A stretch of 64,000 bases of DNA from Actinomadura terrae (GTDB lineage: Bacteria; Actinomycetota; Actinomycetes; Streptosporangiales; Streptosporangiaceae): positions 186,001 through 250,000 of the forward strand of contig NZ_JAICDG010000002.1 in the NCBI RefSeq assembly GCF_022751215.1, read 5' to 3'. Position 1 is the stretch's first letter. Each line of letters begins with the position of its first letter. Both the position numbers and the translations under genes were made by a program. Of this stretch, positions 1 through 8,400 are shown in pieces. The notes beneath the pieces were generated by a model. That model did not search any database and was not told the origin of the DNA. It worked only from the letters and a program-made list of their open reading frames with translations.

Positions 1-207
1 GTCGCCGAAGCTCGGAACGGTCAGCGGGACGTCGCGGACCCAGATGGCGGAGAACCCTGACCGGTCGGCCAGCTGCACCGCCTCGCCCTGGCCGGACATC
101 TTCGCCATGTCGCCCGAGTAGGGCCACAGCGGCAGGAACAGGCCGACGGTGAGCCGCCCGGGCGCGAACATCCGCCGGTACCCCGGGTGGTCGTCCAGCA
201 GGGACAT
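1..207 (-). CDS. LLM-class flavin-dependent oxidoreductase, N-terminal part
   Basis: Only the first 69 codons lie in the window; the rest is beyond position 1. The translation has a typical luciferase-like monooxygenase start: a beta strand TVGLFLPL followed by an Asp/Ser loop, then AVQLADRSGFSAIWVRDV, matching strand 1, helix 1 and strand 2 of the TIM barrel. Such enzymes use FMN or F420. The ATG at 207 is supported by a GGAGG five bases upstream. It is divergent from the TetR gene at 296, and the shared intergenic region carries a large inverted repeat, so this oxidoreductase is probably the TetR target. Its substrate cannot be inferred. Confidence 0.75.
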   Translation of the reverse strand, partial: MSLLDDHPGYRRMFAPGRLTVGLFLPLWPYSGDMAKMSGQGEAVQLADRSGFSAIWVRDVPLTVPSFGD

Positions 208-220
208 CTCGGCCTCCAAA

Positions 221-278
221 TAGAGCGTTCGTTCTAGTGCGCGGACGATCTATCTCTAGCACTAGAACGAACGTTCTA
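221..278. promoter_or_regulatory. Long inverted repeat, probable TetR operator
   Basis: Positions 221-240 and 259-278 are inverted copies of each other with one mismatch in 20 (core CTAGAACGAACG). They fill the gap between the divergent oxidoreductase (start 207) and TetR gene (start 296). This is the arrangement expected for an autoregulated TetR repressor that also controls its neighbour. The role is inferred; the symmetry is seen directly. Confidence 0.6.
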
Positions 279-295
279 TCAAGTACGCTGAGACG

Positions 296-901
296 ATGGA
301 CGCACCCTCGGTGACCCGCGCCCCGGCCCGCGCCCCCGCCGACGGCACCCGCGCGCGGATCGTGCGCGCCGCCGCCGTGCTGATGCAGCGGCAGGGCTAC
401 GAGGCGACCGGCATCAAGCGCATCGCGCAGGACGCCGGGGCCACGCTCGGCTCGGTGTACCACTTCTTCCCCGGCGGCAAGAAGGAGCTGGCCGTCGAGG
501 CGCTGCGGCACGGGGCCGACGAGTTCACCGACCTGCTCCGCACCGGCCTGGACAGCAGCGACGACCCCGCCGAGGCCGTCGCGGAGTGCGCCCGGCTGCT
601 GGCGCGGACGCTGCGCGACTCCGACTGGACCGACGGCTGCCCGGTCGCCGCGACCGCGCTGGAGTTCATCGGCCGCTCACCCGCGATCCAGCGCGCGTCG
701 GAGGAGGCGCTGCGGCAGTGGCGCGACCTGCTGGCGGGCAAGCTCGGCGCGGCCGGGCTCTCCGACGACGTCGCGCGCGAGCTGGCGTGCTCGGTGCTCA
801 GCACCCTCGAAGGCGCCGAGCTGCTGTGCCGGGTCTCGGCGAGCGAGGAGCCGCTGCACATCGCCGCCCGCCACCTGGCCCAGCTGATCCGATCCTTCTG
901 A
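296..901 (+). CDS. TetR family regulator, LmrA/YxaF-like
   Basis: A 201-residue repressor. The N-terminal helix-turn-helix spans roughly residues 20-65 (IAQDAGATLGSVYHFF is the recognition region). The C-terminal ligand domain contains DGCPVAATALEF, characteristic of the LmrA/YxaF subgroup, which usually controls efflux pumps or oxidoreductases. The gene diverges from the LLM oxidoreductase across a near-perfect 20-base inverted repeat and probably represses both genes. Its stop codon directly abuts the stop of the converging SUMF1 gene, with no gap. The natural inducer is unknown. Confidence 0.85.
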   Translation: MDAPSVTRAPARAPADGTRARIVRAAAVLMQRQGYEATGIKRIAQDAGATLGSVYHFFPGGKKELAVEALRHGADEFTDLLRTGLDSSDDPAEAVAECARLLARTLRDSDWTDGCPVAATALEFIGRSPAIQRASEEALRQWRDLLAGKLGAAGLSDDVARELACSVLSTLEGAELLCRVSASEEPLHIAARHLAQLIRSF

Positions 902-1771
902 CTACACGTCTTGCGCGCAGCGGAAGCCGTGCGCGAACGACGACCAGCCGCTCGGGTCGCCGTGCATGCGCTCGCTGCACCGGGTCTGATAGCGGAAGTT
1001 CATCCAGGAGCCCCCGCGAATGACGCGGTAATGGCCCATGGCGGCCCGCAGCGTCGGGTCGCATTCGGTCGACTCGGCGTAGAGGTGCGAGAGCGTCGAG
1101 GTCCATTCGTAGACGTTCCCGGCCATGTCGGCGCACCCGTACTCGCTGTCGCCGCGCGGAGAGAACGCTCCGACCGGGGACGTGCGCGGGACCGGGCCGT
1201 CCTGCGCGCACGTCGCCTGCCACCACGACTTCCACGCCGCGAGCGTGTTCAACGTCCCGGCGTGGAACTCGGCGGTGTTGGCGTTGGCGGTGTCCCACTT
1301 GTCGCCCCACGGCCAGACGCGGAAATCGGGGCCGCCGCGCGCCGCGAACTCCCATTCGGCCTCGGTCGGCAGCCGCTTTCCGGCCCAGGTCGCATAGGCG
1401 ACGCAGTCCTGCCAGGAAACGTGCACGACGGGATGGCCTTGCATTTCCGCCGAGCTGGTGCCCGGCCCGCCCGGCGCGCGCCAGCACACGCCGTCGGTCT
1501 CCTGCCATCCGCGCTCGGTGTACACGAGGCCGTAGCCGCGTTCCTCGGCGTCGGTGACATGGCCGGTGGCCTCGACGAACGCGGCGAAATCGGCGACGGT
1601 GACGGGATGGCGGTCGATCCGGTAGGGCGCGAGGCGCTGGACGAACTGGGGCGTCTCGTCGCCGAACCAGATGCGGGGCAGCGGCTGGTCGTTCTCGTCC
1701 AGCCAGTCCAGCAGCCACGGAGGCGACCCCTGGAGGAATTCCCCTCCGGGGACCCGTACCATTTCCCCCAC
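902..1771 (-). CDS. SUMF1/formylglycine-generating-enzyme-fold protein
   Basis: A 289-residue protein with the full FGE-sulfatase fold signature: VRVPGGEFLQGS at the start, LPTEAEWEFAARGG in the middle, DMAGNVYEW and RVIRGGSW near the end, finishing with GFRCAQDV. In true formylglycine-generating enzymes the RGGS motif is followed by a CxxxxC copper-binding pair. Here the stretch after RGGS reads WMNFRYQTRCSERM, so the canonical pair is absent and sulfatase activation is unlikely. Other fold members act as non-heme iron oxygenases or binding proteins. The GTG start at 1771 has GGGAGG five bases upstream. No sulfatase gene is nearby. Confidence 0.8.
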   Translation of the reverse strand: MGEMVRVPGGEFLQGSPPWLLDWLDENDQPLPRIWFGDETPQFVQRLAPYRIDRHPVTVADFAAFVEATGHVTDAEERGYGLVYTERGWQETDGVCWRAPGGPGTSSAEMQGHPVVHVSWQDCVAYATWAGKRLPTEAEWEFAARGGPDFRVWPWGDKWDTANANTAEFHAGTLNTLAAWKSWWQATCAQDGPVPRTSPVGAFSPRGDSEYGCADMAGNVYEWTSTLSHLYAESTECDPTLRAAMGHYRVIRGGSWMNFRYQTRCSERMHGDPSGWSSFAHGFRCAQDV

Positions 1772-1896
1772 CGCGTCCTCCCATCGGACGTTGATGCCTT
1801 TTCCAGGCCATCACGGTTACGCCGCCGCGACCATCTCCCCGATTGCTCGCCGGTGCCCGATATGATCGCGACTTCCGGAACAGGAGGATGGCGCGC

Positions 1897-2289
1897 GTGG
1901 ACATGAAGATCGAGGTCGTCCCGATCCCCGTCTCCGACCTGGACGCGGCGAAGGACTTCTACGCGAACACGATCGGATTCGACGTGGACATCGACCGCGT
2001 CGTCCCCGGCGGAAAGCGCGTCCTGCAACTCACCCCGCCGGGCTCGGGCTGCTCGATTCACCTGGTCGAGGGCGCGCATCCCGTGGTCGGTCTGACGGTC
2101 GTCGTGCCCGACATCCGCGCGACCCGCGCCCGGCTCGCCGCGTCCGGCGCCCCGGTCTCCGAGGTCATGCACCACGAGGACGGCGAGCAGGTGCCGGGTT
2201 ACAGCGACGAGCCGTGGAGCGCGACGGCGTCCTTCACCGACCCGGACGGAAACCACTGGACCATCCAGGAGCGTCCGTCCGGCGGCTGA
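1897..2289 (+). CDS. VOC (glyoxalase/bleomycin-resistance) family protein
   Basis: About 130 residues forming one vicinal-oxygen-chelate module pair: IEVVPIPVSDLDAAKDFYANTIGF at the N terminus and ASFTDPDGNHWTIQE at the C terminus. Family members are metal-dependent dioxygenases, lyases or antibiotic-binding proteins. I place the start at the GTG at 1897, nine bases after AGGAGG (1882-1887). The ATG at 1888 sits directly against the ribosome site, and the ATG at 1903 is also possible. It stands alone, converging on the sugar-nucleotide epimerase gene with a 13-base gap. A self-resistance role is possible given the neighbouring cluster but is not shown. Confidence 0.8.
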   Translation: MDMKIEVVPIPVSDLDAAKDFYANTIGFDVDIDRVVPGGKRVLQLTPPGSGCSIHLVEGAHPVVGLTVVVPDIRATRARLAASGAPVSEVMHHEDGEQVPGYSDEPWSATASFTDPDGNHWTIQERPSGG

Positions 2290-2302
2290 GGCTCGGGAGG
2301 GC

Positions 2303-3292
2303 TCAGGTGGCGCCGCTGTCGTGCTGCGCCAGCCAGCGCGGGTTCGCGCGGGCCCACTCGATCGTCCGGGCCAGCCCCTCGCGGAGCGTGGTCCGGGGCG
2401 TCCAGCCGAGCAGCTCGCGGGCCTTGGCGTTGTCGGGAACGCGGCGCGGCAGGTCCTCGTAGGTCGCGCCGAACGACCGCGAGGTGTCGACCGGGATCGT
2501 CGCCTCGGCCCCGGTCAGCTCCGCGACCAGGTGGACGGCGTCGGCGATCGTGGTCTCGGTGGTGCCGCCGATGTTGATGGCCTCGCCGGGCGAGTCCGGG
2601 TGCGTCCCGGCGAGGAACGTGCCCTCGATGACGTCGTTGACGAACGTGAAGCAGCGGGTCTGCTTGCCCTGGTCGTAGACGATCGGCGGCAGCCCGTTCA
2701 GCGCCCGGTGCACGCTGCGGCTGACCAGGTAGGCGGGGCGCTGGCGCGGCCCGTAGACGTTGAAGTAGCGGACGATCGTCGCGTCCAGGCCGTGGGCGCG
2801 CGCGAACGCGAACGTGAGGTGCTCGGTCAGCGCCTTGCTGGAGGAGTAGGCCCACCGGTCGGTCGTCGTCGGGCCGAGGACGCGGTCGTCGTCCTCCCGC
2901 CAGGGCACGTTCGGGTTCTTGCCGAAGATCTCGCTGGTGCTGGCGACGACCAGCCGCGTCCCGGCCTTGGCGGCCAGCTCCAGGACGTTCCTGGTGCCGG
3001 TGACGTTGATGTCGATGACCTCCAGCGGCCGGGCGAGGTACTGGTCCACGCCGACCGAGGCCGCCAGGTGGTAGACGACGTCGACACCGGAGCGGATCGC
3101 CCTGGCCAGCGCGTCCTGGTCCCGGACGTCGCCGCGGACGTGCTCGCCCACCTGGTCGGCGGCGCGCGAGTCGGCGGGCGGCTCGGCCGCGTCGAACACC
3201 GTCACCCGGTGCCCGTCGGCGATCAGCTTCTCGACCAGGTGGCTGCCGATGAACCCCGACCCGCCGGTGACGACCGCGTGCGGGGCGCTCAT
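2303..3292 (-). CDS. NAD-dependent nucleotide-sugar epimerase/decarboxylase
   Basis: A 329-residue extended short-chain dehydrogenase. It has the NAD-binding motif GGSGFIGSHL near residue 10, the catalytic pair Tyr149/Lys153 (YSSSK), and RYFNVYGPRQ typical of sugar-nucleotide epimerases. Its ATG overlaps the stop of the upstream nucleotide-sugar dehydrogenase by four bases (ATGA), so the two are probably translationally coupled and act in sequence. A UDP-glucuronate product could then be decarboxylated to UDP-xylose or 4-epimerised. In maduropeptin- and calicheamicin-type loci such a pair starts an aminopentose pathway; that parallel is inference. It is last of a six-gene minus-strand operon. 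Confidence 0.8.
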   Translation of the reverse strand: MSAPHAVVTGGSGFIGSHLVEKLIADGHRVTVFDAAEPPADSRAADQVGEHVRGDVRDQDALARAIRSGVDVVYHLAASVGVDQYLARPLEVIDINVTGTRNVLELAAKAGTRLVVASTSEIFGKNPNVPWREDDDRVLGPTTTDRWAYSSSKALTEHLTFAFARAHGLDATIVRYFNVYGPRQRPAYLVSRSVHRALNGLPPIVYDQGKQTRCFTFVNDVIEGTFLAGTHPDSPGEAINIGGTTETTIADAVHLVAELTGAEATIPVDTSRSFGATYEDLPRRVPDNAKARELLGWTPRTTLREGLARTIEWARANPRWLAQHDSGAT

Positions 3293-4620
3293 CGGCCGAT
3301 CCCCCGGTACCGGTAGCCCAGCTCGCGCAGCATGGCGATCTTCTCCTTGGGGTAGTAGGCGCGGCCGTCCAGCAGCAGGCAGGAGGCGGCGACGGGCAGC
3401 GCACCGAAGTCGATGTCGCGGAACCGCTCGTGCAGCGCCAGCACGGCGACGCAGTCGGCGTCGCGGACGGCGTCCTCCAGCGACTCGGTCGGACGCGTCC
3501 CGACGAGCCGTTCGGCCTGGTCGGGGTCCACGAGCGGGTCGTGCGAGCGCACCGCGACGCCCGCGGCGGCCAGCTCGGCCACCACGTCCCGGACGGGGGT
3601 CGCCCGCAGGTCGCCGGTGTTGTTCTTGAACGCCACGCCGAGGATCGCGACGGTCGAGTCCGCCGGGTCCTTGCCGCGCTCGCGCAGGTCGTCGAGGATC
3701 AGCCGGGCCGTGTAGGCGGGCATCCCGGCGTTGGCCCGCCGTCCCACCTCCGGGGTGTGGATCTCCAGCCCGCGGGACGCGGCGGTCTGCCACACCATCC
3801 ACGGGTCCTTGGTCAGGCACGACCCGCCGACCCCGACGCTCGGAAGCAGGATGTTGACGCTGCCCTTGCCCTTGGTGATGGAGTTGGCGGCGGAGATCAC
3901 GTCGAGCACGTCCACCTCGAACAGCGAGCAGAACTGGGCCAGCTCGTTGGCGAGGGCGATGTTGAGGTCGATCCACCAGTTGTCGGCGAGCTTGACGATC
4001 TCGGCGGACTCCAGCGAGTCCTGCGGGATCACCTGGACGTTCAGCGCCTTCTGCCAGAACGCCATCGCCTCGGTGGTGCTGCGCTCGTCGAGCCCGCCGA
4101 CGACGATCGGCAGCGTGCGCAGGTCGGTGAGCGCGGTGCCCTCGGCGAGCCGCTCGGGGCAGAAGGCGAGCAGGAAGTCGCGCCCGCCGGCCAGGCCGCC
4201 CGCTTCGAGCAGCGGCAGCACCAGCCCGCGGGTCGTGCCCGGCGGGACGGTGCTCTTGCAGATGACCAGCTGCCCTTTCCGCAGGTGGCGGGCCAGTTCC
4301 GTGCACGCGCCGCGCAGCTGGTGCTCGGCGAGTGTCAGCTCGTCGGTGATGGGCGTCCCGACCGCGATCAGCACGACCGGCGCCTCGGCGACGGCGGCGT
4401 AGTCGGTGGTGGCGCGCAGGCGTCCCTCCTCCAGGGCCCGCTGCGCCGCGCCCGCGACGCCGGGCTCCTGCGAGCGGACGATGCCCGCGCCGAGGTCGGC
4501 GACGAGGTTCGGGTCGGTGTCGACGCCGATGATGTCGAAGCCCGCGTCGGTGAGCGCCGTGGCGACGCACAGTCCCACGTATCCGAGCCCGATCACGGCG
4601 ATCGTCTGTCTGTCCGGCAT
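3289..4620 (-). CDS. UDP-glucose/UDP-ManNAc-type nucleotide-sugar dehydrogenase
   Basis: A 443-residue two-step NAD-dependent dehydrogenase that converts a nucleotide hexose to its uronate. The Rossmann motif is VIGLGYVGLCVA at the N terminus, followed by KSTVPPGTT, FCPERLAEG and the active-site motif GGSCLTKD with the catalytic cysteine near residue 268. The ERLAEG region resembles WecC-like as well as UGD enzymes, so the substrate (UDP-glucose, dTDP-glucose or UDP-ManNAc) is not fixed. The ATG at 4620 has GTGAGG six bases upstream; a GTG at 4632 overlapping the P450 stop is an alternative. It lies between a P450 and the coupled epimerase gene, suggesting deoxy- or amino-sugar supply for the metabolite. 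Confidence 0.85.
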   Translation of the reverse strand: MPDRQTIAVIGLGYVGLCVATALTDAGFDIIGVDTDPNLVADLGAGIVRSQEPGVAGAAQRALEEGRLRATTDYAAVAEAPVVLIAVGTPITDELTLAEHQLRGACTELARHLRKGQLVICKSTVPPGTTRGLVLPLLEAGGLAGGRDFLLAFCPERLAEGTALTDLRTLPIVVGGLDERSTTEAMAFWQKALNVQVIPQDSLESAEIVKLADNWWIDLNIALANELAQFCSLFEVDVLDVISAANSITKGKGSVNILLPSVGVGGSCLTKDPWMVWQTAASRGLEIHTPEVGRRANAGMPAYTARLILDDLRERGKDPADSTVAILGVAFKNNTGDLRATPVRDVVAELAAAGVAVRSHDPLVDPDQAERLVGTRPTESLEDAVRDADCVAVLALHERFRDIDFGALPVAASCLLLDGRAYYPKEKIAMLRELGYRYRGIGR

Positions 4621-4628
4621 GACGGTCC

Positions 4629-5870
4629 TCACCAGGTGACGGGGAACGCCAGCAGTCGCTGGACGGTGGCGTCGTTGAATGCGGGGATCTCGGCGACCGG
4701 GATGGCCGGACGCAGCGAGGGAAGGCGCTTGGTGAGCGCGCGGAACGCGATCCGCAGCTCCAGTTGCGCCAGGTTGTGGCCCAGGCAGCGGTGCAGCCCG
4801 TAGCCGAACGCGAAGTGGTGGTCGGGCGGCATCGTGATATCGAGCGTCCCCGGGTGGCCGGTCACGCTCGGGTCGAGGTTGGCCCCGGCGAAGCTGACCA
4901 GCAGCCCGTCGCCGGCCTTGATGACCTGACCGGCGATCTCGATGTCCTCGGTGGCGACCCGGGCGAGCTGCTCGACCAGCGACGTGTGCCGCAGGATCTC
5001 ATCGACCGCCGCCGGGATCAGCGTCTCGTCCTCCACGAGCGCCGCGTACTGGCCAGGCGTGTCGAGCAGGGCGAGCGTGCCGAGCGCGATCGCGCTGGTG
5101 GAGGTGACCGTGCCCGCGACGAGGATCGCGAACGCGAACTGGACGAGTTCGCCGGGGGCCATCCGCCCCTCCGCGACCTCGGAGTCGAGCAGCTCGGTCA
5201 GCAGGCCCTCGCGCAGGTTCGCCCGCTGGTCGCCGACGAGGTCGGTGAGGTAGCCGGTCAGCTCCTCCATCGCCGCGTCCGCGCGGTCGGGGTCGAACAG
5301 CTCCCGCGCCGGCTTCTCGAACCGCTCCCGGTCCTCGTAGGGGACGCCGAGGAACGCGCAGACCACCATCATCGGGACCGGCGCGGCGAACGTCGTCATC
5401 AGGTCGGCCGGCGGGCCCTGCGCGAGCAGCGCGTCGACGCGCTCGTCCACGATCCGCTCGATCTCGGGACGGTGCGTCGCGATGCGCCGGGCCGTGAAGT
5501 GGGGGAGCAGCATCTGCCGCTGGCGGGTGTGCTCGGGCGGGTCGACGCCGAACAGCGCGCCCGCGAAGCCGCCCTCCTCCTCCTTCGCCATCTCCCTCGT
5601 GCCGCGCATGTGCAGGTGCCGCTCGTCCAGCACGGGGTAGTCCGGGAAGCCCGACCGGCTGGACATGCGCTTGTCCGACAGCAGCGCGCGGATCTCGGCG
5701 GGGCCGGTGGCCAGCCAGGTCGTCCGGCCGTCGTAGAGCCGGACGCGTTGCAGCGGCCCGGCGGCGTGCAGGCCGGCGGTTCCGTCCGGCGCCCGGTAGG
5801 GGCATTCGCGGGTGAGCGGGTAGTCCGGCAGGTCGCCGGTCGGGGTGGGGTCGACGGGTGTGGCCGTCAT
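4629..5870 (-). CDS. Cytochrome P450
   Basis: A 413-residue soluble bacterial P450. The heme-binding loop is FGYGLHRCLGHNLA with cysteine 362. The I-helix reads AGTVTS in place of the usual AG(D/E)TT, and NPPEHTRQR-like text (DPPEHTRQRQML) marks the C helix. The protein ends in FPVTW, as does the other P450 at 8401-9675, so the two are probably paralogues. It needs ferredoxin and reductase partners, neither of which is in the window. ATG at 5870 is preceded by GGAGG. The gene sits inside the six-gene operon, so a tailoring oxidation of the metabolite is likely; the altered I-helix acid/Thr region is worth noting. Confidence 0.92.
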   Translation of the reverse strand: MTATPVDPTPTGDLPDYPLTRECPYRAPDGTAGLHAAGPLQRVRLYDGRTTWLATGPAEIRALLSDKRMSSRSGFPDYPVLDERHLHMRGTREMAKEEEGGFAGALFGVDPPEHTRQRQMLLPHFTARRIATHRPEIERIVDERVDALLAQGPPADLMTTFAAPVPMMVVCAFLGVPYEDRERFEKPARELFDPDRADAAMEELTGYLTDLVGDQRANLREGLLTELLDSEVAEGRMAPGELVQFAFAILVAGTVTSTSAIALGTLALLDTPGQYAALVEDETLIPAAVDEILRHTSLVEQLARVATEDIEIAGQVIKAGDGLLVSFAGANLDPSVTGHPGTLDITMPPDHHFAFGYGLHRCLGHNLAQLELRIAFRALTKRLPSLRPAIPVAEIPAFNDATVQRLLAFPVTW

Positions 5871-5889
5871 GTCGTCCTCCTTCCGGCGG

Positions 5890-6984
5890 TCAGCGGTGCG
5901 CTTCCTGGAAGCCGATGTGGGCGAAGTGGTCGGCGATGGCGTGGAACGACTCCTTGGGCTCCAGCCGGTAGTCCGAGCCCGCGTCCGCGAAGTCGTCGCG
6001 GATCGTCTTGACGATGCACATGCTGGCGGTGTCCAGGTCCAGGCGCGGGTCGGAATGGTGCGGGTGCGTCGGGTGGACGAGTTCGGAAACGGTCGCGCCG
6101 CGCACCCCGGCCTCCTGGAAAATGCCGAGCATCTTCAGGTGGTAGGCGGCCTGCGCGCTCTCGTCGCGGGTGTAGGAGTCCAGCACGACGGGCGGGTCCT
6201 GGTAGCGGTCGACGATGTCGTAGAAACGGAACGCCATCTTCTCGGCATCGGTGTAGGTGGCGGTTCCGTATTCCGCGATGTCGATCGGCTTGTTCCACTT
6301 GCGGTAGGGGCTGATCAGGCTGATGTGGTCGGCCGCCGTGGGCAGGTACGTCGGCAGGTACTGGTACATGAGCGCGATGCTGTCGAACGGCGTCCAGTCG
6401 ACCTGCTCGAAAGGCGCGGCCGAATAGCTGAGCGGGCCGTCGAAGAGGGAGCGGGCCGTGGCGGCGGCGCGGCCGAGGAAGTCGTTCAGTGGGGCCGCCG
6501 CCTCGGTGAAGTCGATGCGCCCGTCGGGCTTCAGCAGGTAGTGGTCGAGGTCGGCGTAGGCGTTGGCCATCCGCTGGTGGTAGGGGTGGCCTGGGGCGAT
6601 GCCCGGCGTGAAGATCAGGTGGACGGCGCCGACCGTCAACTCGACATCGCCGCCGTCGGCCCGCATCGTCTGCGCCAGCCGGGCGGCCTCGGCGAGGTGT
6701 TCGAGGATCTCGTCCTGGGTGTGGTCGACCAGCCGGGGCTGGAGCCGCACGCGCAGCCCGTTGTCCAGGGCGGCCGAGGCGGTCGCGGCCAGCCGGGAGT
6801 GGTCGGTGCCGTAAATGGTGACGGCGTTGCAGTTCAGCTGGTCGCTGATGAGGGAGATCTCCTCGAACATGTGGGCCTCGTTCCACATGATCCGCGACAG
6901 TTCCCCCTGGCCCGTGCTGAAGTTGGTCCCCGTGTCGTAGGCGACCCCGCGCAGGGCCAGGCTCGCCGGTTCAGGCGTGGCCAT
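5890..6984 (-). CDS. TIM-barrel, glycoside-hydrolase-like protein of unknown function
   Basis: A 364-residue protein starting GVAYDTGTNFSTGQ. Strands such as NCNAVTIYG, RVRLQPRL, DVELTVGAVH and KPIDIAEYGTAT are spaced as in the (beta/alpha)8 barrel of cellulase-superfamily enzymes. Glu238 in IAEYGT sits where those enzymes carry the nucleophile. I associate similar actinomycete proteins with the annotation abortive-infection or glycosyl-hydrolase-like, but no activity is established to my knowledge. There is no signal peptide, so it acts in the cytoplasm. It lies between a condensation-domain gene and a P450 in the same operon, suggesting a role on a small molecule or a glycosylated intermediate. 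Confidence 0.65.
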   Translation of the reverse strand: MATPEPASLALRGVAYDTGTNFSTGQGELSRIMWNEAHMFEEISLISDQLNCNAVTIYGTDHSRLAATASAALDNGLRVRLQPRLVDHTQDEILEHLAEAARLAQTMRADGGDVELTVGAVHLIFTPGIAPGHPYHQRMANAYADLDHYLLKPDGRIDFTEAAAPLNDFLGRAAATARSLFDGPLSYSAAPFEQVDWTPFDSIALMYQYLPTYLPTAADHISLISPYRKWNKPIDIAEYGTATYTDAEKMAFRFYDIVDRYQDPPVVLDSYTRDESAQAAYHLKMLGIFQEAGVRGATVSELVHPTHPHHSDPRLDLDTASMCIVKTIRDDFADAGSDYRLEPKESFHAIADHFAHIGFQEAHR

Positions 6985-7012
6985 TCCGCTCCCCTTTTCG
7001 GCTCGAAATTGT

Positions 7013-8380
7013 TTAGAGGTTCTTGAGTTCCTGGTCCGGGCGCGGCAGCACCCGCGAAAGGACGCGCTGGAAGTCGATGATCAGATCCATCATCGACTCG
7101 GTGGTGAAAAGGTTGCTGAGATAGCCGACGCTGCCGACGATTCCGGGCGCGTTCAGCTCCAGGTTCCACAGCGCGCCGTCGGGGAGCGCCGAACCGACCG
7201 CCTGCGGCAGCATCCGGCGCCGCATCGCGGTATAGGCGAGGTCGCCGACGGGCTTGTCCGCCATGATCAGCGGCGACTGGACGACCTGGAAGGCCAGGTC
7301 GGCGGTCCGGTCGGTGCCCGCCGCGTCCAGCAGGTTCGGCGCCGCGGCGAGGATGTCGTTGAACGGCAGCTCGTGCGTGTGGGCGGCCAGGCAGGTCTGC
7401 CGCACGGCGGCCAGCACGTCCGCGAACGTCCGGCAGGGCGCGAGATCCACCCGCAGCGGGACGAAGTTGTAGAACGAGCCGACGGTGTCGAGCATCCGCG
7501 ACTGCATCCGCCCCGGGGTGAACGTCGGCGCGACGATGTCGTCGCCTCCGCCGCGCTCGCGCAGCAGCAGCGCGTAGGCCGCCAGCAGCACCATGAACGG
7601 CGTGGTGCGCGTCGTCCGCGCCAGGCGGAGCACGGCGGTGCGGAAGTCCTCGGCCAGCAGGAACCGGTGCCAGGACGTAGCAGCGGGCAGCTCCGCACTG
7701 CGCGCGTGGTCGGTCGGGATCGGCGTGATCTGCGCGCCGCGCAGCGTCTCCCGCCAGAACGCGCGCGAGGCGTCCGCCGCCGGGCCGCGCTCGTACTCCC
7801 GCTGCCACGCGACGAACTGGCGGTACTGCCCCGGGTCGGGCAGGACGGCCGGGCGCCCAGCGCGTCGCGCCGCGTACAGCTCGGCCAGGTCCCGCACGAC
7901 GAGCTGCATCGACCAGCCGTCGACGGCCGTGTGGTGGGCGGCCAGCGCGAGCACCGCGTCCCGCTCGTCGAACCGGCCGAGCACCGCGCCGATCAGCGGC
8001 GTCTGGTCGATCGTGAAGGGGGCGGACTCGACCTCGTTGACCAGCTCCTCCGCCTGGAGGTCGCGCGATCCCTCCTGCCCGGAGAGGTCGTGGACGGTCA
8101 GGCTCGGCGACCCCGGCTCGCCCACCACCTGGCAGGAGTCGTCACCGTCGCGGACGAGCGAGGTGCGCAGCGACTCGTGCCGCACGACCAGGTCGTCCAG
8201 CGCGCCCTGGAGGGTCGGGACGTCGAGCGGGCCCGCGAGACGCCAGCCGCCGACGATCGTGTACCAGGGGCCGAACGGCCCGGCGTCGGTGCCGGAGTCG
8301 ATGAGCCGCAGGAAGTCCTGCTGGAGCGAGAGCGGGATCCGCTCCGCCTGCGCGGTGATGGTTCCGTTCGGGTGTGACAT
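7013..8380 (-). CDS. Free-standing NRPS condensation enzyme (SgcC5-like)
   Basis: A 455-residue single condensation domain. The catalytic motif is intact (HHTAVDGWS near residue 145), and the downstream motifs are present: VGSFYNFVPLRV and the HTHELPFNDIL region. No adenylation or carrier domain is attached. In the C-1027 and maduropeptin pathways a discrete enzyme of this kind (SgcC5) transfers a carrier-bound beta-amino acid onto the enediyne core as an ester or amide. The genes for such a carrier-bound unit lie about 40 kb away in this window. ATG at 8380 follows a GAGAGGA ribosome site. The gene is second in the operon, 20 bases after the first P450. Confidence 0.85.
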   Translation of the reverse strand: MSHPNGTITAQAERIPLSLQQDFLRLIDSGTDAGPFGPWYTIVGGWRLAGPLDVPTLQGALDDLVVRHESLRTSLVRDGDDSCQVVGEPGSPSLTVHDLSGQEGSRDLQAEELVNEVESAPFTIDQTPLIGAVLGRFDERDAVLALAAHHTAVDGWSMQLVVRDLAELYAARRAGRPAVLPDPGQYRQFVAWQREYERGPAADASRAFWRETLRGAQITPIPTDHARSAELPAATSWHRFLLAEDFRTAVLRLARTTRTTPFMVLLAAYALLLRERGGGDDIVAPTFTPGRMQSRMLDTVGSFYNFVPLRVDLAPCRTFADVLAAVRQTCLAAHTHELPFNDILAAAPNLLDAAGTDRTADLAFQVVQSPLIMADKPVGDLAYTAMRRRMLPQAVGSALPDGALWNLELNAPGIVGSVGYLSNLFTTESMMDLIIDFQRVLSRVLPRPDQELKNL

Positions 8381-8400
8381 GCCCGGTCCTCTCTCGCGTG

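Noticed and set aside
902..1771. Sulfatase-activating formylglycine-generating enzyme
   Set aside because: The required cysteine pair after RGGS is absent and no sulfatase gene is nearby.
2303..4570. A 755-codon open frame spanning the epimerase and running through the dehydrogenase gene
   Set aside because: The upstream part is low-complexity Arg/Gly text in a frame shifted from the dehydrogenase. Only the last 329 codons match a family, and they have their own ATG overlapping the upstream stop.
5890..6984. Phage abortive-infection protein
   Set aside because: The name is attached to similar proteins by annotation, but the sequence shows only a TIM-barrel fold, and its operon context is biosynthetic.
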